A stretch of DNA of 16,576 nt from Gonium pectorale. Taxonomy: Eukaryota; Chlorophyta; Chlorophyceae; Chlamydomonadales; Volvocaceae. A program made the translations under genes and the position numbers. Below the pieces are notes generated by a model. That model was not told where the DNA came from and searched no databases. It saw only the letters and a list, made by a program, of their open reading frames with translations. Location: assembly GCA_001584585.1 (NCBI GenBank), contig LSYV01000012.1, positions 1,714,238-1,730,813 on the forward strand, in the 5' to 3' direction. Numbering within the stretch: the stretch's first letter is position 1; each line of letters starts with the position of its first letter. Below, piece by piece: positions 1 through 9,820 of this stretch.

Positions 1-1379
1 GTCCATGGCAGCGGGGCTCGTATCCGGCGGGAAGAGCCTCCGTACGCCCGATGCGTATTGTTGGGGTACTGTACGGCAAACGTGCACCTGGCTCTGCAGC
101 GCAGCGTGTAGTACAGTCGGATGCTGGCTTCGGAGAAGCGCGTGGAAGAGCGCCTGTGGAAGAGGAGGAAGCAGGTGGTGAAGACTGCGAAGGTGCCCGC
201 AGGAGGGTAATAAGGACTAGCAGGAAAAGGAGCTTGGAGTGGGCGTGGCACCCCGCCTCCCAGTGCGGCGCTGAGGCTATCCAGCGATTATGTTGCGATT
301 ACTACCCATCAGCTTCGGTCGCGCGATGGCAGTAGCTGCCATGGCAGTAGCTGAAGGCAGGTGGACCACACATCCGACCGGTCCAGCGCACCTGCCAGGC
401 ACCAGCGACACCGCGTCAAATCGCCGACATACCCGCCATGAAAACCCACCTCTGGAGGCGGCGAGTTGCAGTGCGCTGCCACCGCCGCCACGTCGGCGGC
501 TGCCGCCGGCCCCGCCTGCTGTGCCAGCCGTGTCAATGCGGGGGCAGCTGCCGCCAGCACCGGCGGCGGGAGGCAGTCCGCTGCGCACGCGAGCAGCTGG
601 ACTGCGGCATGCACGACCGGACCGGCCGCGATGCATGACAGGTGCGGCCCACTGCTGCTCGCAGCACCGTTGGCGTTGTCTGGACAGGCAGCCTGAAAGG
701 TGTGGGCTGGCAGCCGGTCAGATGGTAAACGGTACAAAGTCGCAGCCGAGATCGTGCACGGTGAGAAGCCGTATGGCTTCAACCCAGAAGGACTGTAAAT
801 GGTGAGCAGGGGCCATGAGCGAAACTTCTGCGGAGCACCATGGATTGCATAATGGCGGACCCATCCGAAAATACGACTCCAGTCCCTGCCCAGCGCCATC
901 CCAAGTCCCTTGGGCGCACCCGAAGCATCTCCAACCCGGCAACGGCTGCCTCCGAGACCAGCGACTGCAGCGCCTCTGAGGAAGCCGCCAGCAGCCAGGG
1001 CAATCAGCGGGGTTCAAGGACGATCGATAGAGTGGAAAGGGGCACACGATTTACCATAGCATTGCTGACCCAGATCGCACTAGCACCCCTCTCTCTGCAG
1101 CTGTCGGTGCACTCCCCTGCTTTCAGCGTTCAGTGTGGAAACCGCGTGATCTCCATGCCGCGCACCTCCATACCAGTCAGGATCCCATAGCCCACTTCTT
1201 ACAACGCGGCCGACTATCCACACACCTGGTGCTGGAACCTGGCGCGTGTGCAGCACTGTGACACCCAGGCAGCCCACCAGCTCTGCGAGCCACTGCCGGG
1301 CCACGGCGATCGCCGGCGCCGTCACGACTGACTCATCAGTTGCAGAGCCGCTGACGCAGCTCTCCACAACTGCGATAGC
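1..1379 (-). other. Exons 14-17 of the HEAT-like gene; last one cut by the window edge
   Basis: Exon 14 (1379-1239, 47 codons) follows a CCCATAG acceptor preceded by CCCTAAC, a good branch-point candidate, and ends HTRQ before GTTCCA. Exon 15 (973-920) is only 18 codons, LQSLVSEAAVAGLEM, and its acceptor is ambiguous: CAG|AG or CAGAG|GCG, of which only the second keeps phase 0. Exon 16 (692-450, 81 codons) has classic signals, CCTTTCAG and GAG|GTGGGT. Exon 17 starts at 153 with ALFHALLRSQHPTVLHAALQ and is still open after 51 codons at base 1. Exons 14, 16 and 17 have counterparts in the inverted copy at 7301-8550, but exon 15 does not. Confidence 0.75.
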
Positions 1380-1620
1380 CTATGGGACAGCAATGGGTTA
1401 GGGAATGGACACCAAGCAAAGGTGACCGAAATCAAAACCACGCCGACCATTGGAAAGAGAGCCTTATCTGCCTTACAGGATGCCGGTCCTGTGTCCGCCC
1501 ATCAGTATCCCGCAGGCGAGCTTACAGCAGCTGTGTCGCATTTCAGTAGCTCCTATTTGGAAGCAAAGCACTCTGCAACGTTTATGCAACACCAGAACAC
1601 CATTTCGCCTTCACTACCTG
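1..1620 (-). repeat. Left arm of a diverged inverted duplication
   Basis: The minus strand of this stretch aligns with the plus strand of about 6948-8417, introns included. Anchor points seen by eye are: TGTTCTGGTGTTGCAT near 1600 against TGTTTTGGTGTTGCAT near 6969; GGTCACCTTTGCTTGG near 1420 against 7240; 1300-1190 against 7301-7410; 792-450 against 7698-8043; and 110-1 against 8310-8417. Similarity runs off the left edge, so the full arm length is unknown. This arm carries the intact exons 14-17, so I treat it as the parent. Confidence 0.85.
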
Positions 1621-4600
1621 GTATCCCACCCACCTGCCGAACGGACGCCAGGAGCTGCCTCAGCCTTGCCCCGAGCTCCTGCTCCAATGCCCCTGCTACC
1701 GGTGGCGCCCCTCCCCGTGTTGCATGGGCGGCCGCCGCCTGCACTCTTGCTGCCGCGGCGGCGGCACCCCACAGCGCCCTGGCGGCAGCGGCAGCGCACA
1801 GGTCCAAGGACACTGGTGAGTAGCAGTCGGGCTGACTGGGGTTGCGAGCAGCCGTGATTTGGTCGTCGTGGGGCGCCGGCATCACCTCGGCCAAAGCCTC
1901 AAGCCACGCCGTCGCTGCGTCTGGTGGCGCCGCCTGCATGTGGCGCAGGCGGATGGCAGGAAGATAGCGGCAGGGAGTGGACAGCTTAGTATACAAGACT
2001 GTTCTGCGGAAGAGGACGTGCACGAAACGCCCCAAGATGAGCTGCGGCTGGGCGTTACTTGCAGACGATGGCACTGCCCAACGTCAACCTCCCTTGCGCC
2101 AGTTGAAGGCACCTTGCCCACGCGACGCGCACGGGTCTGGTACTCGGTGCCAGCCAAGCCCTCTACGCCCTCTTTCCATCCCGCTGTCTGTTGCGCCAGT
2201 TGGCTCCCCTGATGGCAGAGCATCCCGCATGGGATTCCCGAGCCGCCTATGCCCAATGTGCGGATCGCCCTCGGGCCCCAATGTCGTCATTAGTTTTCCG
2301 CCTGCCCGCACCACCCTGCGGCCCACCGATAGCATCTCTGCCAGCAGCCTCTCAAGCCTCGCGGCGGCCCCTCGTTGGGACGCCTCGCCGCCCCGGACGC
2401 CTTCCCCGGCGCCCTGGCTTCCTGCGCCTCTCGGCGCGCCTGCCCCATCCTCCGCCAGCGTCAGCGCCGCCACGGCCTCGGCGGCAGCGGCAAGCGCCGT
2501 TAGGCGCGCCACCGCGCCGACCATGCGCTTTCCCAGCGCCGGCTCGCAGTGTTGCGCGAGCGTGGTTAAGACGTCGGCGGCGGTGGTGGAGAGGAGCGGG
2601 TGGGCGCTGGATCCTGCAATCGGGAAGCCACGGTGCACGAGCCTTGTTTGCGGCTCTTTGCCATGCGACATTGAAGGGCAGTGTTACGATCGGGCGACAA
2701 TCCCCCAGGTGAGCAATCGAAGGCGGAGGTCGGAAGCCGCGGGGGAGGCAGGGACCCCAAGTGCTCAGGGTTACATGGCGGGACCTGGGAGTGTGATCAG
2801 CTGGGCAAAGGCGTGAGGACCAGGAAATGGACAGCTACCGGGCAGGCATGCAGCACGCCAGCCTGGCCGCTCACCCCAGCTGCACAGGAGCGCGCAACCG
2901 GCGGTGAAGGAGTCAGCGTCTCGGCCGCCAGCCTGCTGCTCGGCGCAAGCCGCCAGCAGCGCCAGCGCGGCCGCCGCCAGCTGATGGGGAACGTCCAGGC
3001 TGGGGGCCACTGACGCCATGCCGCAGCGGTCCAGCGCCTGACTCAGCGAGGACGGGTCCGAGTTGGGACAGGGAAGCGATGCACGGTCAGCGAACATGGG
3101 AGGAGTTTCACAGCGAGTGGTGAGGGGGCGAGCATGTGCTCTTAACGGGGACGGTCACATGGTGCACGAGGTGAAGGATGTAGATGCCAGCAGCCCACGT
3201 CCGGCTGCACTCAGACTGCTCCAGTGTCAGTGGGGATCGAACCACAGGGCCACCGTGCACTGCTGTTGATTTGGCACTGGATGCCAGGGTCAGCTCCTGA
3301 ACACGATAGCGTGAGATGCAACCTGGGTTTAGCGCAGACGGGTACCCTACAAAAGTTCGAGCCAGGTGACAGCGGCACACTAGTTATATGCTGGTCCCTT
3401 CGGGACCGGAGGGCTTGCCTACTCGATCGCAAAAGGGAGGAACGCCCCGTACCATGCCATACAGGGACGTCGCCGCAGCTATCCCCGCCGCGGGCAGCAG
3501 CCTCGACATCATGACGGCGCGCGCGTGCGGGCTGACATGCGCCGATCGCTGCAGCAGTGCCAAGCTCAGCAGCGCTGCGCCCGCACCCGGAGCCGCCGCT
3601 GCGGCTGGCGCTGTTCCAGCGGGCGGAGCCATGCCCGAAGGGACCATCGCCATTACGGCAGCTGTCGCGGCCTCATGAAGCATAGATTCGAGCCTAGACA
3701 GCCTTGCCTGCGGCCACTTACCAGGCAAGATTAGCAGGATAAGCCGTCATTCCGTCACAATAGAAGTCAAGGTGCCTGGACTAGAAGGTTTCGAAGAATA
3801 GCAAACGCGGACGCATATGCCGTTAGCAACACATACTTCTAATGGTACCCACCTCGAGCTGCTGTGGACTTGCGGGCCCCTCTCCACCGGCAGCTGCACC
3901 CGCTTCTCCTCCAGGACCGCCCGTCGCGGGCACTCCCGCGTCCAGCACCACTGCCAGGACAGACGTCAGCTTCAGGGCCACAGCTGCATCAAGGTCACGG
4001 GCCTTTCGCGCCATGAGCTGCTGGTTCTGCCTGCCGGGGGGCCGCTGCGTCGCGCCGGCGGCGGTGGAGAAGTTTGCCGGCAGGGCCTCCGCCTCCGCGG
4101 CCACGGCGGCAGAGGCGCAGCTGGCGATATGGCCGTACACCTCCGCCGCCGCCGCCGTCAGCTCGTCCCAGCAGGCACCAGCGGCGCACGGGTGCGCCTG
4201 TGCGACCCGCGCTGCGTGCTGCAGCCAGAAGCGCGACACCTGCATGGCACGGAAAAAGCAGCAGGGAGCTCATGTCTCTAGCACGATACTCAGGGACAAC
4301 GAACGACAAGCCGTTGAAGCAAGGCTGAAGCGACCGCAATGCAGTACGACAAAGAAAGACATATGGCGCTCCGGCCGCGTTGAGGGTGCCAGTGATGTCG
4401 CGACACGTGGCCTCCTCGATGAGGAGCGCCGTGGCCCTAGCATACGATGCACTGTGTGCAGTATCACATAACGGTAGGAGCGCAATGCCTTTCCTGTCTT
4501 GTCCTGTCACCATGGACCTGCTCTGCCTGAGTTGGGTCTCCCCGTCACCGCTTTGCATCTTAGCGCACAATGCCACCAGGCCTCCCAATCCGTATCCCCG

Positions 4601-6741
4601 TCACCCTATCAAGGCGTCCTCCACTCTCACCTTTAGGCGGGTCTCGTAGTCGCTATGCTGGCTGGCCGCCAGCGCCCGTGCCTCCGCTGCCAGGTAGCGC
4701 AGGAGCGAGCGGAGCACGCTCTGCACGGCGCTGCCTGGAAGAGTGGTCAAAGGGACGGTTCATTGCCGGGAATGCGGATAGGGCCTGATGCCTAAGAGGG
4801 TGGCTAAGAAGCTGCTACAGGCAGGAGACGGCCTGACATAGTATGTAATGAAGTGAAAGTCGAAACGCAGCGGCTGAAGCGGTTTGGCATCGGCTACATT
4901 AACGCCGCCACTGGGACAACGAAGCGGTTAGAGCATCTGCCACCATTCGCAACGGAGCTCACCGCTGAGAAGCTGCTGCAGCGCCTCTGGCGGCAGGGCG
5001 GTCATGACGCGCGAGAGGCCGGTCCACAGGATGTTGAGGCCCGCGAAGGAGCGCATCTCGCGGGGCACCGCTGGGTCATTGATGCGCTCCGCAGAGGTGG
5101 TGCCTACGTCGCGCCAGGGCAGGGAAGGGCGCGGGAATAAACGGCAAGGCACCGCTGGGGCGTGGCGGGGTCAAGCCGTGCGGGCGCGCGTGGGGCTTGC
5201 CACGGCAGGCCACAAGCATGGTGCCGGTGTCTGCTGCACGGCCACATGGTCCTCGCCCGCCCGCTCCCCCGTGAGCGTCGTCTGTTCCTTACGCGGGGTC
5301 GTGTCCCCCGGCCCACTTCCCCCATCAACCCGCTGACCCTAAACCCACCAAGGTGCCGCAGTCCCTCAAACAGCGCTCCAAAGAGGGCTCTGCACGCGTG
5401 CAGAAGCTCCTCGCCTCCCGGCTCGCCGCTACCGAGCTGCTGCTCCACCGCTGCGGAGAGTTTGTGATTGCGTATGGGTTGGGACAGTACGGGGCAACAC
5501 AGTTCGGCATGTGGAGACGAAGCATGGACTGGAGGTGAGGACGCGAGGAAACGCATGGCACTGGGCCCGACGCCATGACTCCGCAGGAACGACTTTGCGG
5601 TTTGCGTCCACCCCTCGTTAAGTTGACACAGGCACGGCGCGCCCCACACTCACTCCGTGCCGTCCAACCCGACTCCGTTCCCGTTTCCGTTGTACCCTCC
5701 CTCCCCTTCTGGCCGTGCACAACCTCTCAACCCGTAACCCACCTCGCCAGCATGCTTCCGTGGCATCCAGCGCTGCGGGCGCCAGGTCTCGCATGTAGCC
5801 CCGGACTGCATTGCCTGCCGCCACGTACGGGCCGGGACCCAGCTTGTTGTACCACCTGGGTTGTGTGCGAAGGGGCATGAACCCGCAGGGCTTTTGTCAA
5901 GATGGGCACGAGGGAGGAGCGCTATTCGCCGTGCGACGCCGGTCGGGCTCCATTGGTAAAGCCGGTTGCGGTCTGTGCATGGCCTCCTGGCTATGGGGAG
6001 TAGACCCCGCACCAGACAAAGACGCTGCGGACACAAAGTGATAGCCGTCCGGCCTGGCTTACTCTGGGGAAAAGAATGCGTGTGATGCCAGTTCAAGCGC
6101 CGCAGACAGAAACTCCTGTAGAGGAGGCAGGCAAGAACGGTCACATTGAGGGGCCAGGGCGGGGGCTAGGGCAGGAGGGTGCAAACCGGGTATCGGGCGG
6201 CAGGCAGAGCGAGCCCCCTCCGATGGTTAGCTTGGCTTACAGCCTCATGCTCATCTGTGCGCCCTACCGCTTGGCACTGCCCTGCGTCTCCAACCGCCTT
6301 GTCGTTGTGTACCATGGCCGTTTGCCCACCTTGAGACTGGAGCATGTGGAGGGGCCGGAGGACGCGAGAGCAATAGCGCCCCCCTGCGCCATCCACGCCA
6401 CAGCAGAACCGGCCAGGCGGACGCAGTCCTGCAAGTCAGCAACACAGATGCCGAGTATGTCTCCCCCACATGTATTGACAGGCATGCCAGTGGTGCTCCG
6501 CGATACCCACCTGCATCGCCGCTGGCACATTATCGCTGTACTCAGGTCCCAAATGGCCCGCACAGGCGTTCTGCAGCACGCCCGCGAGGACGCCCAGCAC
6601 CTCAGCGGCACCAATTGGGTCCGCTGCCGCCAAGTCCAGAGCGCGAAGCCGTTCTTCCACAGTCGAGACCAGGCCGGAATGCAAGAGCCGCTCTCCTCCG
6701 TCCGTCGCACCAAACAGCTGCTGCGCTGCTGAAGCTTCCAT
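1..6741 (-). CDS. Large HEAT-like helical protein, possible FIRRM/FLIP (C1orf112) homologue; 17 exons, 3' end off the left edge
   Basis: Proposed exons on the minus strand: 6741-6511, 6428-6330, 6115-6063, 5855-5743, 5450-5349, 5103-4963, 4734-4631, about 4522-4361 (both ends uncertain), 4239-3853, 3707-3453, 3037-2875, 2613-2327, 1933-1634, 1379-1239, 973-920, 692-450 and 153 to beyond 1. Apart from exon 8, every exon length and junction phase agrees and the spliced frame stays open for about 996 codons. The start ATG at 6741 has an in-frame TGA two codons upstream and a G at +4. Composition is Ala/Leu-rich and helical, without visible signal peptide, membrane span or catalytic motif. The order of helices resembles my memory of human FIRRM, for example the piece AADVLTTLAQHC against its AMDAWCFLARYG. 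FIRRM family members bind the AAA ATPase FIGNL1 and limit RAD51 filaments. An importin/exportin-type or other HEAT protein remains possible. Confidence refers to a real gene; the family call is about 0.4. Confidence 0.8.
1634..4522 (-). other. Central exons 8-13 of the HEAT-like gene
   Basis: Exon 8 (about 4522-4361) is the weakest. The frame carrying ATALLIEEATCRDITG is clearly coding-like, but the acceptor sits in a pyrimidine-poor context and the only phase-0 donor is GTCTTT at 4360. Exon 9 (4239-3853, 129 codons) starts VSRFWLQHAARVAQAHP and ends QQLE before GTGGGT. It contains a low-complexity Gly/Ala loop. Exon 10 (3707-3453) starts with a helix RLSRLESMLHEA and has another Ala/Pro loop. 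Exons 11 and 12 join in phase 1 and hold the segment most like FIRRM. Exon 12 may use a donor other than 2326. Exon 13 (1933-1634, 100 codons) is very Ala-rich and ends LRQLLASVRQ before GTGGGT. Confidence 0.7.
4631..6741 (-). other. N-terminal exons 1-7 of the HEAT-like gene
   Basis: Exon 1 begins MEASAAQQLFG and ends in front of GTGGGT at 6510. Introns here are mostly short: the first is 82 bp. Exon 3 ends in phase 2 after FFSP and joins exon 4, which starts with one base then WYNKLGPGPY. The split codon reads GAG, so the junction is clean. Exons 5 and 6 start with two bases after phase-1 donors (CTTG|GTGGGT at 5348 and AGCG|GTGAGC at 4962). Exon 6 carries INDPAVPREMRSFAGLNILW, the least Ala-rich and probably best conserved stretch. 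Exon 7 ends CTAAAG|GTGAGA at 4630. The agreement of seven consecutive phases by independent splice signals is the main proof that this is one transcript. Confidence 0.75.
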
Positions 6742-6947
6742 CGCTCAAGGGCATCTCTCTGGGTGAAACAAAATTGTTGTCGCTGTACGCAGGCCGACTG
6801 AAGTCCCGTGCCCGCGCAAATCGCAAATGGTCTCGGAGCGCCACTCGTGTGCATATGCTGAACGTGCTGAACGCGCACTAACCTTGAAACGCACATATAG
6901 ATTGTCCCCTCATTTGCCTCTTATCTTTAGTCCATGTACCCCCGACC
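6742..6947 (-). promoter_or_regulatory. Presumed 5' untranslated and promoter region of the HEAT-like gene
   Basis: These roughly 200 bases lie between the proposed start codon and the point where similarity to the gene's own 3' half begins in opposite orientation. I see no convincing exon. The region is richer in A+T than the flanking exons and contains TCTATATG on the minus strand (near 6890-6900), which could be TATA-like but is unproven. A CCCAG followed by AGAGATG just before the start leaves open an intron in the 5' untranslated region. Because the inverted copy begins right here, any promoter that fires to the right could also transcribe that copy. This is inference from position only. 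Confidence 0.3.
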
Positions 6948-7409
6948 TGTAGTGAGGATGCGGTGTGTGTTTTGGTGTTGCATGGGCCGTTGCAAAGTGC
7001 TATTATCCCGGAGAAAACCTAACGGAATGCGACACACCTGCTATACGCAGCCGCACACCTGCGGGACTCTCGTGTGTGGGCACAGCCCAGTGGGGCTCTC
7101 CCTAGGGTCCCTTCTCAAGGCCATGGTCAGGCACACATGGTGCTACATGGTGCTGTGAATCTGTATCCCACGTTCGGCATGCTGCAAGGCCGATGAGGTA
7201 GGCTCTGTTTCCCACGGTCTGCGTGGTTTCCTTTCCGGGGTCACCTTTGCTGGGTGTCCGAACCTACTGACGGTCCCATCGTGCGACAGCCTGTGGGCTG
7301 TGGCTCGCAGAGCTGGTGGGCTGCCTGGGTGTCACAGTGCTGCACACGCGCCAGCTTCCAGCACCAGGTCTGTGGATAGTCGGCCGCGTTGTAAGAAATG
7401 GGCTACGGG

Positions 7410-7698
7410 GTAATGAAGATGGGGGCAACGGGGTTGCCAAGCACCCTCGGCGGTGCGGTGGGCCCTAGTCGTGTCTCAAACACCGAAAGCCGGACACAGA
7501 AAAGTACACGAGTAGCTGTACATGGGACGTGCTATGGCAGAGGCGATCTGGGTCGGCGCTAGCGAGGGAGGTCAGGTAGGTATGCGGCATGGGGATCATG
7601 TTCCCGCCTCCTGTTCTCCGTCTGCATGGAAATTGCTTGTTTGTCCTCGAGCATTTTATTGACCTCGACGCTGAACGCGGACCGATCACCCCCTTTCC
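7410..7698. other. Segment unrelated to the parent, in place of the exon-15 interval
   Basis: Between the two nearly identical blocks of the right arm, this 289-base stretch has no visible similarity to the corresponding 793-1190 of the left arm, which contains exon 15. I see no coding exon, terminal repeat or target-site duplication. It may be an insertion with a coupled deletion, or a very diverged remnant. Confidence 0.5.
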
Positions 7699-7800
7699 AG
7701 TCCTTCTGGGTTGAAGCCATACGGCTTCTCACCGTGCACGATCTCGGCTGCGACTTTGTACCGTTTACCATCTGACCGGCTGCCAGCCCACACCTTTCAG

Positions 7801-8043
7801 GCTGCCTGTCCAGACAACGCCAACGGTGCTGCGAGCAGCACTGGGCCGCACCTGTCATGCATCGCGGCCGGTCCGGTCGTGCACGCCGCAGTCCAGCTGC
7901 TCGCGTGTGCCGCGGACTGCCTCCCGCCGCCGGTGCTGGCGGCAGCTGCCCCCGCATTGACACGGCAGGCACAGCAGGCGGGGCCGGCGGCAGCCGCCGA
8001 CGTGGCGGCGGTGGCAGCGTACTGCAACTCGCCGCCTCTGGAG
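7801..8043 (+). other. Intact exon-16 copy within the inverted duplicate
   Basis: The 81-codon exon is preceded by CACACCTTTCAG and followed by GTGGGT, exactly as in the parent at 692-450. By eye there are about eight base differences in 243. Four residues differ (Ser to Thr, Leu to Gln, His to Tyr, Pro to Leu) and about three changes are silent. The roughly 100 bases of intron before it are identical between the copies. An intron as well conserved as its exon points to recent sequence exchange rather than to selection on the protein. Confidence 0.8.
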
Positions 8044-8203
8044 GTGGGTTTCGAGGGCGGGCATGTGGGCGGTTTGATGCGGTGTCCTGCTCGTCCACCT
8101 GAGCTACGCAGTCGACAAACGGTGTACAATGCCGCGACCCGTAGCTGGAGGGCAGTATATTGCAACATACCGGTAGTCACTGGACAGCCTCAGCGCCGCA
8201 TGT

Positions 8204-8215
8204 GGGGGGGGGGGG
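8204..8215 (+). repeat. Run of 12 G
   Basis: A homopolymer of 12 G followed by C and four more G lies in the intron before the exon-17 copy of the inverted duplicate. The parent's matching intron (left arm) has no such run, so it arose or expanded after the duplication. Its exact length is likely to be unreliable in sequencing. Confidence 0.9.
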
Positions 8216-8786
8216 CGGGGTATGCGAGTGTACCGTATGCGAGCACCTTCCCAGTCTTCACCACCGGCTCCTTCCTCTTCCGCAGGCGCTCTTCCACACG
8301 CCCTTCCAACAGTCCTACACGCTGCGCTGCAAAGCCAGGTGCACCTGTACAGCACATTACCCCAATAATACGCATCGGGCGTGCGGAGGGTCCGGATACG
8401 AGCCCCGACGCCATGAACGCGGTGGCGGCGCCGCTGACAGCGGTGCCGCCAGCGCACACTCCACTCGTCTTCAAATCGCACATGACTCGCCTGGTCAGGG
8501 ACCCGGAGGTCAACGTGCTCTGCGGCATCGGTCCGTCGGACAGACGCGCATGATGAGCACAAGCCGGGTCCATGGGCGGCAAAGTCCAGAAGACACTGCA
8601 TACGAGGGATGCCGCTAAGTGCACCGATGACACTTTTAGGAGGTCGTGATTGGGATCAAGCCTGGGTGCGGGAGACCGTGTGCGCCTGGGGGCCCCCCCG
8701 GCAGGCAATGGAAAAGTCGCTGCCTGGCGCGAGCCAAGTGCATCAGCCCGCTCGCTGGCCACTGCTCCGACGCCCCCGCCCGCCAG

Positions 8787-9820
8787 GCCTCCCTCCACCT
8801 CATGTGGTCGGCTACTGTTGACGACGACGGGCGCTTGCACGTCGCGGAGCCTCTGGTGAGGCTGCGGCAGTTTACACGTGGGACTGCCACAAACGGGACA
8901 CGGGCGCCAGGGACAGTTCACAAGGCACCGGTTGCGAGTTGGGGTCAGGCGTTTGTTTGGGACGCTGTTGGATTGCTCCCTGGCAGTTCCAAGCGTTCCG
9001 CGACGCCAGGGTGCCTACACCCGGGCCGGCCGGGCCGTGGGCAGCCTTACGGTTTATCCGCGCCTCTGTCCGGTCCCCTTACATGGCCTGTTCCTACTGA
9101 TGACCGCACTGATGCGGCACCTAGGTGATCGCCCCATAAAGACCGGCCTCCCTGTGTGGATCAGCTCCTTCAGGAAGTTCCCAAGCGTTGCCTTGTCACC
9201 CTGTTCACCCCGCACAGGAGGCACCTGCGGCCCCCCACACAAACCATGAGGCGTGCGTCTCACATCATCAGCAACAGCCACACGCCGCGTCCTGGCCCAG
9301 TGCGCCCGCCGGCCCGACCGCCGGGCCAGCGGCTGGCGGCGCGGCAGGTTCGCTGTCGTCTTTCATTGCGGATGACAACGCAGCCATGGCCGCCTTGACC
9401 GGGATACTGGGCGGTCTTGAGCGGAGCCTGTGCGCGCTGCGCGGCGCTGCGACTGCCCACGGGGTCAACACGGCGCGCATGGGGCCCGAGTGGGCCCAGC
9501 TGCAGGTGCGTATGTGAGGTCGGGGTTGCGCGGAGGTGCGCGGAGGTGGGCGGAGGTGGGCGCTTGGGCGCGGGTAATGTATCGTCGGCGGCGGTGGTGG
9601 CGGAGCCGCGGAGGAGCATCGCGTGTGGGTTCTGTGGCTGGTATCGGCCCAGGTGGTGGTCGAAGGACGGCTTGTCAACGAACGCATTTGCGTGCCCATC
9701 GACAATCGCCCCGCTCCCCATTTGCAGGCGCACGCTCGGCAGCTGCTGGGTGACTTATCCAGCGCCACACCCCGGATCCCTAACATGAACGAAGTGCTCT
9801 ACACGCTGCAGGGCCGATGA
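8787..9820 (+). other. Terminal exons and stop codon of the duplicated copy, a likely guide to the parent's C-terminus
   Basis: Four candidate exons, all phase 0: 8787-8855 (CGCCAG acceptor, GTGAGG donor; contains WSATVDDDGRLHVAE), 8987-9010 (CTGGCAG, FQAFRDAR, GTGCCT), 9218-9505 (CGCACAG acceptor, 96 codons, GTGCGT donor) and 9728-9820 (ATTTGCAG acceptor to TGA). The third contains a His/Gln/Pro/Ala-rich linker and then a helical pair, MAALTGILGGLERSLCALRG and GPEWAQLQ. That helical pair resembles what I remember of the C-terminal end of human FIRRM (a helix, a short loop with Trp, then a last helix). The link to exons 14-17 is by order and orientation only, because the parent's equivalent is outside the window. 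Exons between 8500 and 8787 or between 9010 and 9218 may be missed. Confidence 0.5.
9531..9560. repeat. Three tandem copies of a 10-base unit in the last intron of the duplicated copy
   Basis: The units CGGAGGTGCG, CGGAGGTGGG and CGGAGGTGGG follow one another without spacing, differing at a single base. They lie in the intron between the exons ending at 9505 and starting at 9728. This is most simply a short replication-slippage array. Confidence 0.85.

Larger units (their letters stand above)
6948..8417 (+). repeat. Right arm of the inverted duplication
   Basis: This arm is the reverse-complement partner of 1-1620. Identity is very uneven. About 7301-7409 and 7699-8043 are nearly identical to the other arm, while 6948-7260 and 8050-8280 are only roughly alignable with many small indels. 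The interval 7410-7698 shows no similarity to the matching interval 793-1190. The arm begins within the equivalent of the intron between exons 13 and 14, not at an exon edge. Similarity probably continues beyond 8417, but the comparison sequence lies outside the window. Confidence 0.85.
6948..9820 (+). pseudogene. Inverted, truncated copy of the 3' part of the HEAT-like gene
   Basis: It lacks counterparts of exons 1-13 and of exon 15 and has no start codon. The exon-14 copy has an internal deletion of some 65 bases. Its acceptor AG has become CG (near 7280) and its donor GT has become CT (7355-7356). The exon-16 copy (7801-8043) keeps both splice sites and an open frame with four residue changes in 81. 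The exon-17 copy (from 8286) has a 13-base and a 7-base deletion relative to the parent, and a CAA-to-TAA change at 8366-8368. Downstream, exons at 8787-8855, 8987-9010, 9218-9505 and 9728-9820 look undamaged and share phase 0, ending TLQGR and TGA. A chimeric transcript that uses only the clean 3' part cannot be excluded. Confidence 0.65.

Noticed and set aside
1..6741. Plain importin/exportin identity for the HEAT-like gene
   Set aside because: No N-terminal importin-beta signature could be seen, and the order of segments fits FIRRM better. Kept only as an alternative.
8190..8921. Long minus-strand open frame of 243 codons
   Set aside because: It covers the region whose plus strand matches exon 17 of the parent gene. 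Composition is unremarkable and it is explained as a GC-rich shadow frame.
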